Of a stretch of 64,000 nucleotides of DNA, positions 35,749 to 44,680 are shown one piece after another. The stretch lies in assembly GCF_028858535.1 (NCBI RefSeq), contig NZ_JAPMOU010000031.1:1-64000 (forward strand), read 5' to 3'. The translations under genes were made by a program, and so were the position numbers. Source of the stretch: Spartinivicinus poritis. GTDB lineage: Bacteria; Pseudomonadota; Gammaproteobacteria; Pseudomonadales; Zooshikellaceae. How positions within the stretch are numbered: position 1 is the first letter of the stretch; every line of letters starts with the position of its first letter. The notes below the pieces were generated by a model. It was not told the origin of the DNA. It was given only the letters and a program-made list of their open reading frames with translations, and did no database searches.

Positions 35749-36960
35749 TTAGTCTGTCAGCTTGCTTTTCATGGTATCGCAGTACCAATCAACAAATTGG
35801 CACACACCATTTTCTGCAATATCTGAAAAAGGCCCAGGAATATAGGCTGGTGAATTTACCCCACGAAAAGTTTCTTCGACTAATTGGCGGTCCTGATCAT
35901 TGGTGGCAAGCCAAACTTTGGTTAAATTATCCAGGTCATAATCTATCCCTTCTTGTGCATCTTGATGGACTAACCATTTGGTGGTTACCAGCGTTTCACC
36001 TGGACTTAAGGGTAAAATCCGAAAGCTTAAAGCATGGTCGCCAAGAAAGTGGTTCCAGGTGGATGGGTAGTTAAAGTAAAGCAGTGCACCAATATTAGGC
36101 TCACTCGAATGATCTAAACGTTTGTTAACAGCAGGCTTACCATTCATCGTGTAGCTGGAGGCGTTATTAAACAGTGGTATACGAGTCATGCGGTATTGGC
36201 CCTGTTGATCCATTACCATACGACTAGGGAATCCAGCCGCTTCACAGCGCTCCCAATGGGCTTTCAACTCTGGATCTTCGTCGCCACCAACACCGGCAAC
36301 ACTGAGATTTTCAACAAATGAATTTAATAATTCAGGGTGGTTGGCGTCACAGTGGTAACACTCGCGGTTATTTTCAAATACCAGCTTCCAATTGCCTTTT
36401 TCAACCAGATTAGATTCATAGGCAACTTTGCAATTTTCCAGCTGATGGGGTGACAGAAAGGGGGAAACCGCATCTCGAAATTGGCTGAAATCTGGGGCGT
36501 GCTCAGCAACACATACATAAATATAAGTGTTAACTATTTCACAGTGTGCAGGCCGTAATCCATAGTCACTTTTGTTAAATTGCTCCCCCATATTGCCTGC
36601 AAACAATAATTTTCCATCCAGGTCGAAGGTCCAGCTGTGGTAGGGGCAGACGAGCTTAGCCACTTTTCCTTTAGCCTTTGAGCAAACCCGTGATCCTCTG
36701 TGTCGACAAGCATTATGAAAGGCACGTATATCACCACTGCTGTCTCTAACAATAACAATTGGGTAATTGCCTATCTGTAAAGTGATATATTCGCCAGGCT
36801 TTTCAATTTCAAAGGTATGACCAGCAAAAATCCACTCTTGATGCCAAATCTGCTCCAAGTCATCTTGATACACCGCAGAACTAAGATACAACTCACGGCT
36901 AAGCCCATGACGAGGCTTTCTTTGGTTGATCAGAGACAGCGTTGTTGATTTACTAGTCAT
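35749..36960 (-). CDS. Rieske non-heme iron oxygenase, GbcA/Stc2-like N-demethylase
   Basis: 403 residues, AGGAG eight bases before the ATG. The Rieske [2Fe-2S] site is complete (Cys85-x-His87, Cys105-x2-His108), and the mononuclear iron site has His203, His208 and Asp357, with the bridging-position acidic residue Glu200 in ENNRECYHC. The tail (ATNDQDRQLVE, GVNSPAYIPGPFS, QFVDWY) closely resembles glycine betaine monooxygenase GbcA and stachydrine demethylase Stc2. Such enzymes oxidatively demethylate betaines, releasing formaldehyde. The electron-donating reductase (GbcB-like) is not in this window. Beside proVWX and divergent from a LysR gene. Which betaine it uses cannot be read from the sequence. 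Confidence 0.9.
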   Translation of the reverse strand: MTSKSTTLSLINQRKPRHGLSRELYLSSAVYQDDLEQIWHQEWIFAGHTFEIEKPGEYITLQIGNYPIVIVRDSSGDIRAFHNACRHRGSRVCSKAKGKVAKLVCPYHSWTFDLDGKLLFAGNMGEQFNKSDYGLRPAHCEIVNTYIYVCVAEHAPDFSQFRDAVSPFLSPHQLENCKVAYESNLVEKGNWKLVFENNRECYHCDANHPELLNSFVENLSVAGVGGDEDPELKAHWERCEAAGFPSRMVMDQQGQYRMTRIPLFNNASSYTMNGKPAVNKRLDHSSEPNIGALLYFNYPSTWNHFLGDHALSFRILPLSPGETLVTTKWLVHQDAQEGIDYDLDNLTKVWLATNDQDRQLVEETFRGVNSPAYIPGPFSDIAENGVCQFVDWYCDTMKSKLTD

Positions 36961-37028
36961 GCTTGATACTCCTAATGCAGCGTGTGTTGCATGCGTTGAT
37001 GGGCGCCCTTGGCTAATTATTTATGCTT

Positions 37029-37059
37029 GCATCTAGTTATCCTTGCAGTCTAGAGATGC
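37029..37059. promoter_or_regulatory. candidate LysR-type operator in divergent promoter region
   Basis: GCATCTAG and CTAGAGATGC form an interrupted palindrome in the 151-bp gap between the Rieske oxygenase and LysR genes. LysR regulators commonly bind such dyads between their own gene and the divergent target. Assigned by position and symmetry only. Confidence 0.35.
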
Positions 37060-37111
37060 TAGTAGTTGAAGCAAAACGATTTTTTATTAAAGATATTAAC
37101 AACAAGAAGTT

Positions 37112-38065
37112 ATGGTTAAACATGTAGAACCCGACAAAATCCTGGTCAAAATGCCCTCACTGAGAGCGGTAAAATCTTTTGTTGCTGCTGCCAAGTACCA
37201 AAACTTTACCCGTGCAGCAGAAGCTTTATGTGTTACTCAGGCAGCGATTAGCCGCCAGATTCGTGAGTTAGAGGCTGCTCTGGGAGTAGACTTATTCAAA
37301 CGAGCGGGTCGTGCAGTGGAACTCACTGAAGCAGGTACCATTTTTTATGATGCGGCTTATTTGTCGTTTGTAAATATTGCTCAGGCGGCAGATAGAATTA
37401 AGTCTTCCCATTCAAGTAAAAAAGTCCTTACTATTTGTTGTTCCCCTGCATTTTCTGCTTTATGGTTATCCCGTCGATTACCTGATTTTTTTGCCGCTAA
37501 TCCAGAAATTGATATTAATGTGGTAACCACAGAAAATTTTTTAAAAATGGAACCGGGAGTTTACCCTGATGTTTTTATTAACAAAGTAACTGATCCCCGT
37601 GAAGGTTATCGATCAATTCCACTATTCCACGATATAATTTACCCAGTGTGTACACCACAATTTTTAGCACAAAACCCAGATGTTAATACATTAGCCGGGC
37701 TGCGTGATACGGTGTTGTTAAACCTCAGCCCTTATGGTCGAGCCCAGATAGCCGAGCATGTGGATTGGTCGGTATGGTTTGCATTTCATGACATACAGTT
37801 AAATAAACGCCCTCGCTCAGGTAAGCATTTATTTAATGCCAACGATTATAATATGCTGATTCAAATGGTATTAAGCCACCAAGGTGTGTCATTGGGGTGG
37901 CATCATTTAGTTAGCCCACTAATTGATCAAGGGCTATTAGTTAAGCCTGTTGAGCAAGAAGTAATATTTAAAGAAAAACTCCATTATTTAACTTATACGG
38001 AAGACAAAGAAGATAATGACGAATTTAGCTGGTTTAGGGATTGGCTATTGTCATCATTAAGTTAA
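37112..38065 (+). CDS. LysR-family transcriptional regulator (GcvA-like)
   Basis: 317 residues with AAGAAG upstream; an in-frame ATG at 37151 (MPSLRAV) is a plausible alternative start, typical of GcvA-like proteins. The N-terminal helix-turn-helix (about 18-75: FTRAAEALCVTQAAISRQIRELE) is followed by a LysR substrate-binding domain. Transcribed divergently from the Rieske oxygenase, it is the likely regulator of betaine catabolism and perhaps of proVWX. Effector unknown. Confidence 0.9.
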   Translation: MVKHVEPDKILVKMPSLRAVKSFVAAAKYQNFTRAAEALCVTQAAISRQIRELEAALGVDLFKRAGRAVELTEAGTIFYDAAYLSFVNIAQAADRIKSSHSSKKVLTICCSPAFSALWLSRRLPDFFAANPEIDINVVTTENFLKMEPGVYPDVFINKVTDPREGYRSIPLFHDIIYPVCTPQFLAQNPDVNTLAGLRDTVLLNLSPYGRAQIAEHVDWSVWFAFHDIQLNKRPRSGKHLFNANDYNMLIQMVLSHQGVSLGWHHLVSPLIDQGLLVKPVEQEVIFKEKLHYLTYTEDKEDNDEFSWFRDWLLSSLS

Positions 38066-38152
38066 AAGAGCATTTTTGGTATTCTTAATATTAACTGATT
38101 TGGGTTATCAGGGGCAGAACTGTCTCCCCCTGATGATTAGAAACACTAATTC

Positions 38153-38509
38153 TTAATTGTAGTTTACCGTACAAGTATATTCATAGTTTGGTGCATCAGC
38201 CGGTGGGTTTGGTATGTATTTGGCGCTTAGTGATAGCGTTGCCAGTTGTTCAGTTGAAAAATAATTAGGGGCATAAAGTACGTCAAAACTAAATCCATAA
38301 TTGTTATTTTGGTTATACCACTTACCGCCTGAGCCAATCCAAGAACTAGGGTGCGCTTGCTTTAGTTCCCCTAATTCTACAGCACAATATTTTGATAAAT
38401 GGTAAATGGCATCACTTGCTTCCTTGCCTAACTGAACATAGGTAGAAGAAAAGGCGCTTGTGCTGGTTATTACTGCAGCGAAAACAGCTGCTTTAGCTAA
38501 TATTTTCAT
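38153..38509 (-). CDS. small secreted protein, unknown
   Basis: 118 residues with an evident signal peptide (MKILAKAAVFAAVITSTSAFSS, cleavage near 19-22). The mature part of about 97 residues has two cysteines (near 42 and 112) that could form a disulfide, and several Tyr/Asn-rich strands (KWYNQNNNYGFSF). No family recognised. Convergent with the LysR gene and followed on its own upstream side by a repeat-containing gap. Confidence 0.65.
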   Translation of the reverse strand: MKILAKAAVFAAVITSTSAFSSTYVQLGKEASDAIYHLSKYCAVELGELKQAHPSSWIGSGGKWYNQNNNYGFSFDVLYAPNYFSTEQLATLSLSAKYIPNPPADAPNYEYTCTVNYN

Positions 38510-39105
38510 TTACTTTTTGTCCTATAAAAAGTATCCCTGGAGTCGCTATCTTTAGATAATAATTTTAATGAGTAATACTTGGGTACGACTATATGAAGCA
38601 TAAATACGACACTAGTCTCCAGATTGAGACCAATTTTTATAACCGGCATATAGCCTGTTTATTATTTCCTACTGCCCCCTTTAATGAGAGCGTCGAAAAA
38701 GTTGTTCCTCCCTTTAATAAAGGGGGGCTAGGGGGGATTTAAAGTGATCGTGGTTTTTGAGCCATCTCCGTCTTATTTGTATGTAAAAAAATCCCCCTCA
38801 ATCCCCCTTTTGCAAAGGGGGAAGCTGGATTGTGCTATAGTTTGAATCCCTCTGTTTCCGATAGTAGTTACAAAATACCCAATTACCCAATATCTGCTAG
38901 CCTTCACAACCCCCCCATTGCTCCATACTTATTAGCTTCCCCTAATTGATAGCAACCACTTTTGATAACCCAACGTTATGTTTATTCCGAAATAAATGTT
39001 GCTGTGGTTTTTTCTGCTTCTTCGCTAGTCTGTAACTCAGTTATAAAGGTTGTCAGCTACAATGATGCCCTGGAGAAGAATTACATTTAAATATAAGGGG
39101 GTTAA
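38510..39105. other. intergenic region containing repeat C1
   Basis: About 600 bases without a gene. The centre is occupied by the C-family element at 38703-38840. A second partial GCCCCCTTT unit lies at 38674. AAGGGGG just before 39106 is the ribosome binding site of the DapA-family gene. Confidence 0.6.
38703..38840. repeat. C-family palindromic element, copy C1
   Basis: Left arm CCTCCCTTTAATAAAGGGGG and following GGGGGGATTT are mirrored by AATCCCCCTCAATCCCCCTT and CAAAGGGGGAA on the right, around a spacer of about 50 bases. The arms, the spacer and about 40 bases of right flank resemble copy C2 at 44352-44548, showing dispersal as a unit. Confidence 0.85.
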
Positions 39106-40101
39106 ATGCAATTTGAAGGGATTTATACGCCAGTTATCACACCATTTAGTGATGACTATTCAATCGATTATGAAGCCTTTTCGGCGATGGTTGAGCACTT
39201 AGTCAATGCTAATGTTAATGGCATTATTGTAGGCGGCACTACCGGTGAGTATTACGTTGAAAGTAATGCAGAGCGGGTACGCTTGTTAGAAATAGCAATG
39301 GAATGTGTTGAGGGACGCATACCTGTCGTATTTGGTACTGGGTCACTTAACCCAAACGATTCCATTTTATTGGCAGAGGCTGCAGTTAAACAGGGAGCTG
39401 ATGGTTTATTGGTAGCAACACCACCGTATTCTTTGCCCACTGAACGTGAATTGGCCAGACATGCGTTGGCTGTTGACCGGGCCGCGAATCTACCCATTAT
39501 GTTGTACAACTACCCTAGTCGAATGGGGGTGATGATGGGGGAGGAATTTTTAGATCGAGTAGGTCGATCACCAAATTTTTGTGCTATTAAAGAAAGCTCT
39601 GGTGACCCAAATCGATTGCATTTATTAGCTCGTGATTATTCACATATTCAACTTTCCTGTGGTATGGATGATCAGGCATTAGAATTTTTTGCCTGGGGAG
39701 CTAGTAGCTGGGTTTGTGCTGGCTCTAATTTTTTACCTGGTGAGCATTCTGCATTGTATCAGGCTTGTGTCGTAGAAGGAGACTTCAAGAAAGGCCGTCG
39801 CATTATGTCAGCCATGATGCCGTTAATGCGAATATTAGAGCAGGGTGGCAAGTTTATTCAAAGTGTTAAATATGGAGTAACACTTGAAGGCCTTAATGCA
39901 GGCATTACTAGAAAACCACTTTATGGTTTGAATAAAGAGGAAAAACGTGCTTTAGAGCAAGTGATTCGCACGGTTAGAACCACTATTGCTAGCATCATAG
40001 AAGGGCCGCAGGACCCCGGTCGAGTGGTTGAAGTTACCGCCAATAAACAAGCCCAAAAAACAGCGAATACCACGGAAAAGGAAAACATAAGCTATGTCTG
40101 A
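39106..40101 (+). CDS. dihydrodipicolinate synthase/N-acetylneuraminate lyase family protein
   Basis: 331 residues, AAGGGGG before the ATG. A class I aldolase TIM barrel with Schiff-base Lys162 (AIKESSGD), Tyr134 (YNYPSR) and the GGTTGEYY motif. The family includes DapA, sugar-acid lyases and the deaminase of hydroxyproline catabolism. The usual DapA second Thr-Thr-Gly-Glu loop ends in Glu-Tyr-Tyr rather than Glu-Ser, so a biosynthetic DapA role is unlikely. Its stop overlaps the start of an aldehyde dehydrogenase gene by 8 bases, suggesting that the lyase releases a keto acid or aldehyde that is then oxidised. It opens the catabolic operon beside the betaine genes. An about 35-residue Thr/Asn-rich tail is unusual. 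Confidence 0.88.
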   Translation: MQFEGIYTPVITPFSDDYSIDYEAFSAMVEHLVNANVNGIIVGGTTGEYYVESNAERVRLLEIAMECVEGRIPVVFGTGSLNPNDSILLAEAAVKQGADGLLVATPPYSLPTERELARHALAVDRAANLPIMLYNYPSRMGVMMGEEFLDRVGRSPNFCAIKESSGDPNRLHLLARDYSHIQLSCGMDDQALEFFAWGASSWVCAGSNFLPGEHSALYQACVVEGDFKKGRRIMSAMMPLMRILEQGGKFIQSVKYGVTLEGLNAGITRKPLYGLNKEEKRALEQVIRTVRTTIASIIEGPQDPGRVVEVTANKQAQKTANTTEKENISYV

Positions 40102-41611
40102 TTTGCTCACTCATGACGAATATCTTGCTATTGCAGCTGATTTAAACCCACCTTCGATGAGTTTTATTGACGGTCGGTTTAGGCCCGCAAAATCCGGTAA
40201 AACCTTAGCCACTATTAATCCCGCTACTGGAAAAAAACTGGCAGATATTGCTGCCTGTGACAAGGAAGATGTTGATTTTGCCGTTGAAAAAGCCCGTGAG
40301 TCGTTTGATGATGGGCGCTGGCGTTGCCTTCATCCCAGTGAGCGTAAAGACGTACTAATTCGTTTATGTAAATTAATTGCTCGTAATCGACGTGAATTAG
40401 CCGTGCTGGAAGCCCTTGACTCTGGCAAGCCAATTAAAGATTGTGAAACCATTGATATTCCAGAGTTAATTCACACCATTAAGTGGCATGCGGAAGCCAT
40501 TGATAAGATTTATGATCAAACGGCACCTGTTGGCAGTGATGCTATTTCGATGATTGTTCGGGAACCCATCGGTGTGGTTGGGGCGGTATTGCCATGGAAT
40601 TTCCCCTTATTAATGCTGGCTTGGAAAATGGGGCCGGCGTTAGCGGCAGGTTGCTCAATGGTAGTAAAACCAGCGGAGCAGACATCACTCACGGCATTAC
40701 GCATTGCTGAATTAGCCATGGAAGCAGGATTACCTCGTGGCGTGTTAAATATAGTGACTGGCACTGGCAAAGACGTTGGTGAACCAATAGGTATGCATCC
40801 GGATGTGGATATGGTGAGTTTTACCGGTTCTACGGCAACTGGCCGATGTTTCTTGCGTTATGCCGCTGACTCTAACCTGAAAAAAGTTGTATTGGAATGT
40901 GGCGGGAAAAACCCCTGTATTGTTCTGGAAGATGCTGAAGATTTAGATCGAGTCGCAGTTCAGGTGGTAAATGCAGCATTTTGGAATATGGGTGAAAACT
41001 GCTCCGCAGGTTCACGACTGATAGTGCATAAAAAAATTAAAGAGGAATTACTGGAAAGAGTTAAAGCTCATGCCCGTGAATGGCGTACCGGTGATCCATT
41101 AGACCCTGCTAATCACTTGGGTGCATTAGTTGACCAAAACCATTTTAAAAAAGTGGCCAGCTATTTAAATTACGGAAAAGACTCTGGCAAACAAGTGATT
41201 CTGGGCGGTGAAACGATGGATGGTATTTATGTTCAGCCCACTATTTTTGATGGGGTGGATTCACAAGACCGTTTGGCTCAGGAGGAAATATTTGGCCCGG
41301 TTTTATCGGTTATTACCGTAGGCAGTTATGACGAAGCGATTCAAGTAGCTAATAACACCGATTATGGTTTAGCTGCCTCTGTTTTTACTGCTAATGCTAA
41401 GCGTGCCTTACGTGCAGCACAAGCTGTGCGGGCAGGTACGGTAACGGTTAATTGTTTTGGCGAAGGGGATATCACCACACCCTTTGGCGGTTATAAACAA
41501 TCAGGTTTTGGTGGACGAGATAATTCCATCCATGCCCATGATCAATATACCGAGCTAAAAACCATTTGGCTGGATCTCAGCGATCCTGTTGATGAGGCTT
41601 GTGTGGATTAA
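40094..41611 (+). CDS. aldehyde dehydrogenase, PuuC-like
   Basis: 505 residues; AAGGAA nine bases before the ATG, inside the preceding gene. Catalytic Cys303 (MGENCSAG) and Glu268 (VLECGGK), PWNFP, EEIFGPV and TPFGGYKQSG are intact. It resembles the PuuC-type enzyme encoded at 11247-12740 (ALDSGKPI, EAIDKIYD, WRTGDPLDP) but is clearly divergent. Likely substrate is an amino-aldehyde or betaine-aldehyde-type intermediate from the neighbouring lyase, oxidase or demethylase (inference). Translationally coupled to the DapA-family gene and 30 bases upstream of an FAD oxidase. Confidence 0.92.
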   Translation: MSDLLTHDEYLAIAADLNPPSMSFIDGRFRPAKSGKTLATINPATGKKLADIAACDKEDVDFAVEKARESFDDGRWRCLHPSERKDVLIRLCKLIARNRRELAVLEALDSGKPIKDCETIDIPELIHTIKWHAEAIDKIYDQTAPVGSDAISMIVREPIGVVGAVLPWNFPLLMLAWKMGPALAAGCSMVVKPAEQTSLTALRIAELAMEAGLPRGVLNIVTGTGKDVGEPIGMHPDVDMVSFTGSTATGRCFLRYAADSNLKKVVLECGGKNPCIVLEDAEDLDRVAVQVVNAAFWNMGENCSAGSRLIVHKKIKEELLERVKAHAREWRTGDPLDPANHLGALVDQNHFKKVASYLNYGKDSGKQVILGGETMDGIYVQPTIFDGVDSQDRLAQEEIFGPVLSVITVGSYDEAIQVANNTDYGLAASVFTANAKRALRAAQAVRAGTVTVNCFGEGDITTPFGGYKQSGFGGRDNSIHAHDQYTELKTIWLDLSDPVDEACVD

Positions 41612-41641
41612 TCGATACGCAGTGATGGCTGGACCTGGATT

Positions 41642-42988
41642 ATGACAAATGTCGTATATGTTAACCGGATGCCAAAGGACACAGGACCTGCTGCTTGGAA
41701 TCGCATTCTTAGTCCAGCGCAATCCTATCCACCGCTAACAGGCACTGTTTCAGCAGACTGGGTAATTGTTGGAGGTGGTTTTACCGGAATGGCTGCGGCA
41801 CGTCGTTTAAGTCAATTAGTACCGAATGATAAGGTTGTCATGTTAGAGGCCAGCCATCTTGCTGAAGGCCCAGCGGGACGTAACAGTGGTTTTATGATTG
41901 ATTTGCCCCACGAGCTGAATTCAAAAAGTTACGCAGGGGGGCGAGATGAAGATAAAAAACAAATTCGTTTAAATCGCGCTGCTATTAACTTTGCCAGGCA
42001 AATGGCTCACGACTTTACAATACCACAGGAAGTGTTTGATTTATCTGGCAAAGTGACAGGCGCTGCTTCTGCTCGTGGAGAAAAACATATTGATAGTTAT
42101 TTGAAACATATTAAGGCGTTGGGTGAGCAATATCAGCTGTTAGATCAAGCAGAAATGAAGGCGTTAACCGGCTCTGATTATTACAGTAAAGGCTTGTTTA
42201 CGCCAGGTACCGCAATGATACAACCAGCGGCATTTATTCGTTTAACTGCACAAGGGCTGAGTAAGGATGTTGCTATTTACGAAAATAGCCCTGTAACTGA
42301 AATGCAGTTGGGGCCTGAACATACCCTAAAAACCCCTAAAGGTAGGGTTAAAACCAAGCGAGTAATTCTAGCGGTTAATGGACATATTCAGTCGTTTGGT
42401 TATTTTAAACAACAGTTAATGCATATTTTTACCTATGCCTCCATGACCCGAGCATTAAATCAAGATGAGGTTAAACGGCTTGGTGGTGAGGCTAATTGGG
42501 GATTATTACCTGCTGACCCGATGGGTACCACAGTACGGCGTACCTCTAATTGGGGTGGTAGCGGCGAACGACTGACGATACGTAATCACTTTACTTTAAA
42601 TCAGTCGATGGAAGTTTCTGAAACTGAGCTAAGAAATGTAGCAAAAAATCATGATCAGGCGTTTAAAGCACGTTTTCCCATGTTGACTGATGTAACAATG
42701 GAATATTGTTGGGGTGGTCGGTTGTGCCTGTCGTTGAATTCTGTACCAGCATTTGGTGAGTTGGAAGAGCGAGTATATGCGGCGGCATGTCAAAATGGTT
42801 TAGGCACAGTGAAAGGAACTTTATCGGGAATGATGGCTGTGGAGTTGGCTACCAAAATGGATTCCCCCATTTTAAAAGAATTTATGGCTTATGATGCACC
42901 AAGTCGTTTACCACCAGAGCCTTTTATGTCTTTAGGGACAAATGCTGCTTTACGTTGGAAAGAATGGCGGGCTGGATGTGAAGTTTAG
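41642..42988 (+). CDS. FAD-dependent amine/amino-acid oxidase (DAO family, PuuB-like)
   Basis: 448 residues. The N-terminal Rossmann motif WVIVGGGFTGMAAARRL (about 40-56) binds FAD, followed by the EASHLAEGPAGRNSGF signature of PuuB/DadA-type oxidoreductases. The C-terminal part holds WGGRLCLSLNSVPAFGEL and CQNGLGTVKGTLSGM, the second dinucleotide-contact region. These enzymes oxidise primary or secondary amines to imines/aldehydes. Next to an aldehyde dehydrogenase, it probably makes the aldehyde that enzyme removes. It ends 5 bases before repeat B2. Confidence 0.9.
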   Translation: MTNVVYVNRMPKDTGPAAWNRILSPAQSYPPLTGTVSADWVIVGGGFTGMAAARRLSQLVPNDKVVMLEASHLAEGPAGRNSGFMIDLPHELNSKSYAGGRDEDKKQIRLNRAAINFARQMAHDFTIPQEVFDLSGKVTGAASARGEKHIDSYLKHIKALGEQYQLLDQAEMKALTGSDYYSKGLFTPGTAMIQPAAFIRLTAQGLSKDVAIYENSPVTEMQLGPEHTLKTPKGRVKTKRVILAVNGHIQSFGYFKQQLMHIFTYASMTRALNQDEVKRLGGEANWGLLPADPMGTTVRRTSNWGGSGERLTIRNHFTLNQSMEVSETELRNVAKNHDQAFKARFPMLTDVTMEYCWGGRLCLSLNSVPAFGELEERVYAAACQNGLGTVKGTLSGMMAVELATKMDSPILKEFMAYDAPSRLPPEPFMSLGTNAALRWKEWRAGCEV

Positions 42989-42993
42989 TATCT

Positions 42994-43166
42994 GATATGG
43001 AGTAATAGACTATTCTTCACCGCTCTTGAAGTGCCATCCATGGTTCCAGTAGCGCTTTTGTATAAATTAAAGACGCTACCGCAAGTTTCACAGTAGTAAA
43101 CTTGCCCATCAAGAGCTAAAAAGATATCCATATCTTAGTGAAAGAATACCCTATTACTCCATATAT
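42994..43166. repeat. B-family palindromic element, long copy B2
   Basis: Terminal inverted repeats (left GATATGGAGTAATAGACTATTC, right GAATACCCTATTACTCCATA) enclose the same GCTCTTGAAGTGCCATCC and TCAAGAGCTAAAAAG units as B1. An extra inserted module of about 65 bases (43043-43107) matches A1 in reverse complement. It lies between the oxidase and the 2OG-type oxygenase genes. Confidence 0.88.
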
Positions 43167-43203
43167 CTGCATTATGATAGCCTAAAATAAGGATGCTAAA
43201 TTT

Positions 43204-44193
43204 ATGAGTGTCACAGTTGAAGATAGTTTACAAAGTAAAACAACTTCTTTTAATGAAATTCCAATAGTTGATATTGCCCCATTACTTGATCAAAGTAACC
43301 CTATGAAGGTGGTGCAGGAAATAGGCTACATTTGTGAGCATATTGGGTTTCTATATATTAAAAATCATGGTGTTGATGAGCAATTAATTAAAGAAGCCTA
43401 TAAGCTGGCTGAGGTGTTTTTTGCACTGCCGTTCGAAGAAAAAAATAAGCTGAATATTACCCATTCCGGTCAAACATTACGGGGTTATATTCCTATGTAT
43501 GCAGAAAATGTCGACCCGGAAAATACTAGAGATTTTAAAGAGTGCTTTGATTTTGGACAAGAAACTTCTGAAGTAAGTCCTTTTTTTGGCCCTAATTTAA
43601 TGCCACAACAGCCTGAGCGCTTTAAAGCTGTTTTTGAGCAATATCGTAATGCTATGTTGGATTTGGCTCGACAATTGATTCGAGCGATTGCATTAAGCCT
43701 GGGTTTACCCGCCGATTATTTTGCCAAACTACAAACCAAACCGATCACTATCCAACGCTTGTTGCATTATCCTCCCCAACAAGGGGAAATTACCATGAAA
43801 GAGTTTGGCATAGGTGCGCATACCGATTACGGTTTTTTAACGATTTTATCTCAGGATGCCAATGGTGGGCTACAAGTGCAGAATAGAAATGGCGATTGGG
43901 TAAGTGCCCCACCTGTTGATGGTACCCTGATTGTAAATATTGGCGATTTAGTGCAAACATTTACTAATGACCGTTATATTTCAACGTTGCATCGGGTAAT
44001 TAACATCAGTGGCAAAGAGCGCTATTCATTACCTTTCTTTATTGACCTTGATTATGACGCCAAAGTAGAGGTAGTGCCGACTTGTCGGGATACGGCCACA
44101 TCCGTGAAAAATCAATCTTATACATGTGGGCAGCATAAGTATAAGCGGTTTGTCGATAGTTATACCCACTTACAAACTACTCTTCGCGAATGA
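43204..44193 (+). CDS. Fe(II)/2-oxoglutarate-type oxygenase, isopenicillin N synthase family
   Basis: 329 residues, AAGGAT nine bases before the ATG. The DIOX_N domain (about 18-140; IVDIAPLL, GFLYIKNHGV) precedes the double-stranded beta-helix with iron ligands His206 and Asp208 (GAHTDYG) and His263 (TLHRV), and the Arg273-x-Ser275 cosubstrate motif (RYSLPFF). The group includes 2OG dioxygenases, the ethylene-forming enzyme and isopenicillin N synthase. Substrate unknown; the setting suggests hydroxylation of an amino acid or betaine. The last codons and the stop lie inside the left end of repeat A3. Confidence 0.9.
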   Translation: MSVTVEDSLQSKTTSFNEIPIVDIAPLLDQSNPMKVVQEIGYICEHIGFLYIKNHGVDEQLIKEAYKLAEVFFALPFEEKNKLNITHSGQTLRGYIPMYAENVDPENTRDFKECFDFGQETSEVSPFFGPNLMPQQPERFKAVFEQYRNAMLDLARQLIRAIALSLGLPADYFAKLQTKPITIQRLLHYPPQQGEITMKEFGIGAHTDYGFLTILSQDANGGLQVQNRNGDWVSAPPVDGTLIVNIGDLVQTFTNDRYISTLHRVINISGKERYSLPFFIDLDYDAKVEVVPTCRDTATSVKNQSYTCGQHKYKRFVDSYTHLQTTLRE

Positions 44194-44303
44194 TTTTTAT
44201 GCTTTGTTACCTTCACACTTCACCCCAGTCATTTAGTATACCTAAACTCCTGGGGCTTCAGCGTTCGGTGGCCTTGCCTAAATAATCCTTCGCTGTGAGT
44301 ATA
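44176..44303. repeat. A-family palindromic element, copy A3
   Basis: Left end CTACTCTTCGCGAATGATTT, right end GCCTAAATAATCCTTCGCTG, with a CCCCAGTCATTTAG / CTCCTGGGGCTTC hairpin between. It overlaps the 3' end of the oxygenase gene and provides its final codons and TGA stop. Very similar to A4 at 53909, and both follow a coding sequence directly. Confidence 0.85.
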
Positions 44304-44351
44304 TCTATAGGCTTTCGTATTCTTCTTTAAACCAAGTCCTTTCTTTCCTGT

Positions 44352-44548
44352 AGGGTGTCATAAATCTACTATACCCCCCTTTGATAAAGGGGGGTTAGGG
44401 GGGATTTAAAAGGGCCAGAGTTATTGAGCTATCTTCATCTTACTTTTATGTAAAAATCCCCCTCAATCCCCCTTTTTCAAAGGGGGAAGTTTGATTGTGC
44501 CATAGTACTAAATCCTTGTTTTTGACAGTAGTTTCAGAACACCCTATC
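44352..44548. repeat. C-family palindromic element, copy C2
   Basis: Outer short inverted repeat TAGGGTGT / ACACCCTA bounds a C unit: CCCCCCTTTGATAAAGGGGG, GGGGGGATTTAAA, a spacer of about 55 bases, then AATCCCCCTCAATCCCCCTT and CAAAGGGGGAAG. Together with A3 it fills most of the 487-bp gap 44194-44680. Confidence 0.85.
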
Positions 44549-44680
44549 GCTTCATATTTATCAGCTTTCGCGATAGTCTCTTAAACATACAAAACTATTG
44601 ATACAGTATACCTGACAGATTTGTTATATTAACCAGGAGTGAGATCGAATCGATAAGTGAAGACTGAGTAACAAACTGTT

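Noticed and set aside
39106-40101. Biosynthetic dapA
   Set aside because: Schiff-base Lys and Tyr are present, but the active-site loop, the extended tail and the overlap with an aldehyde dehydrogenase gene point to a catabolic lyase.
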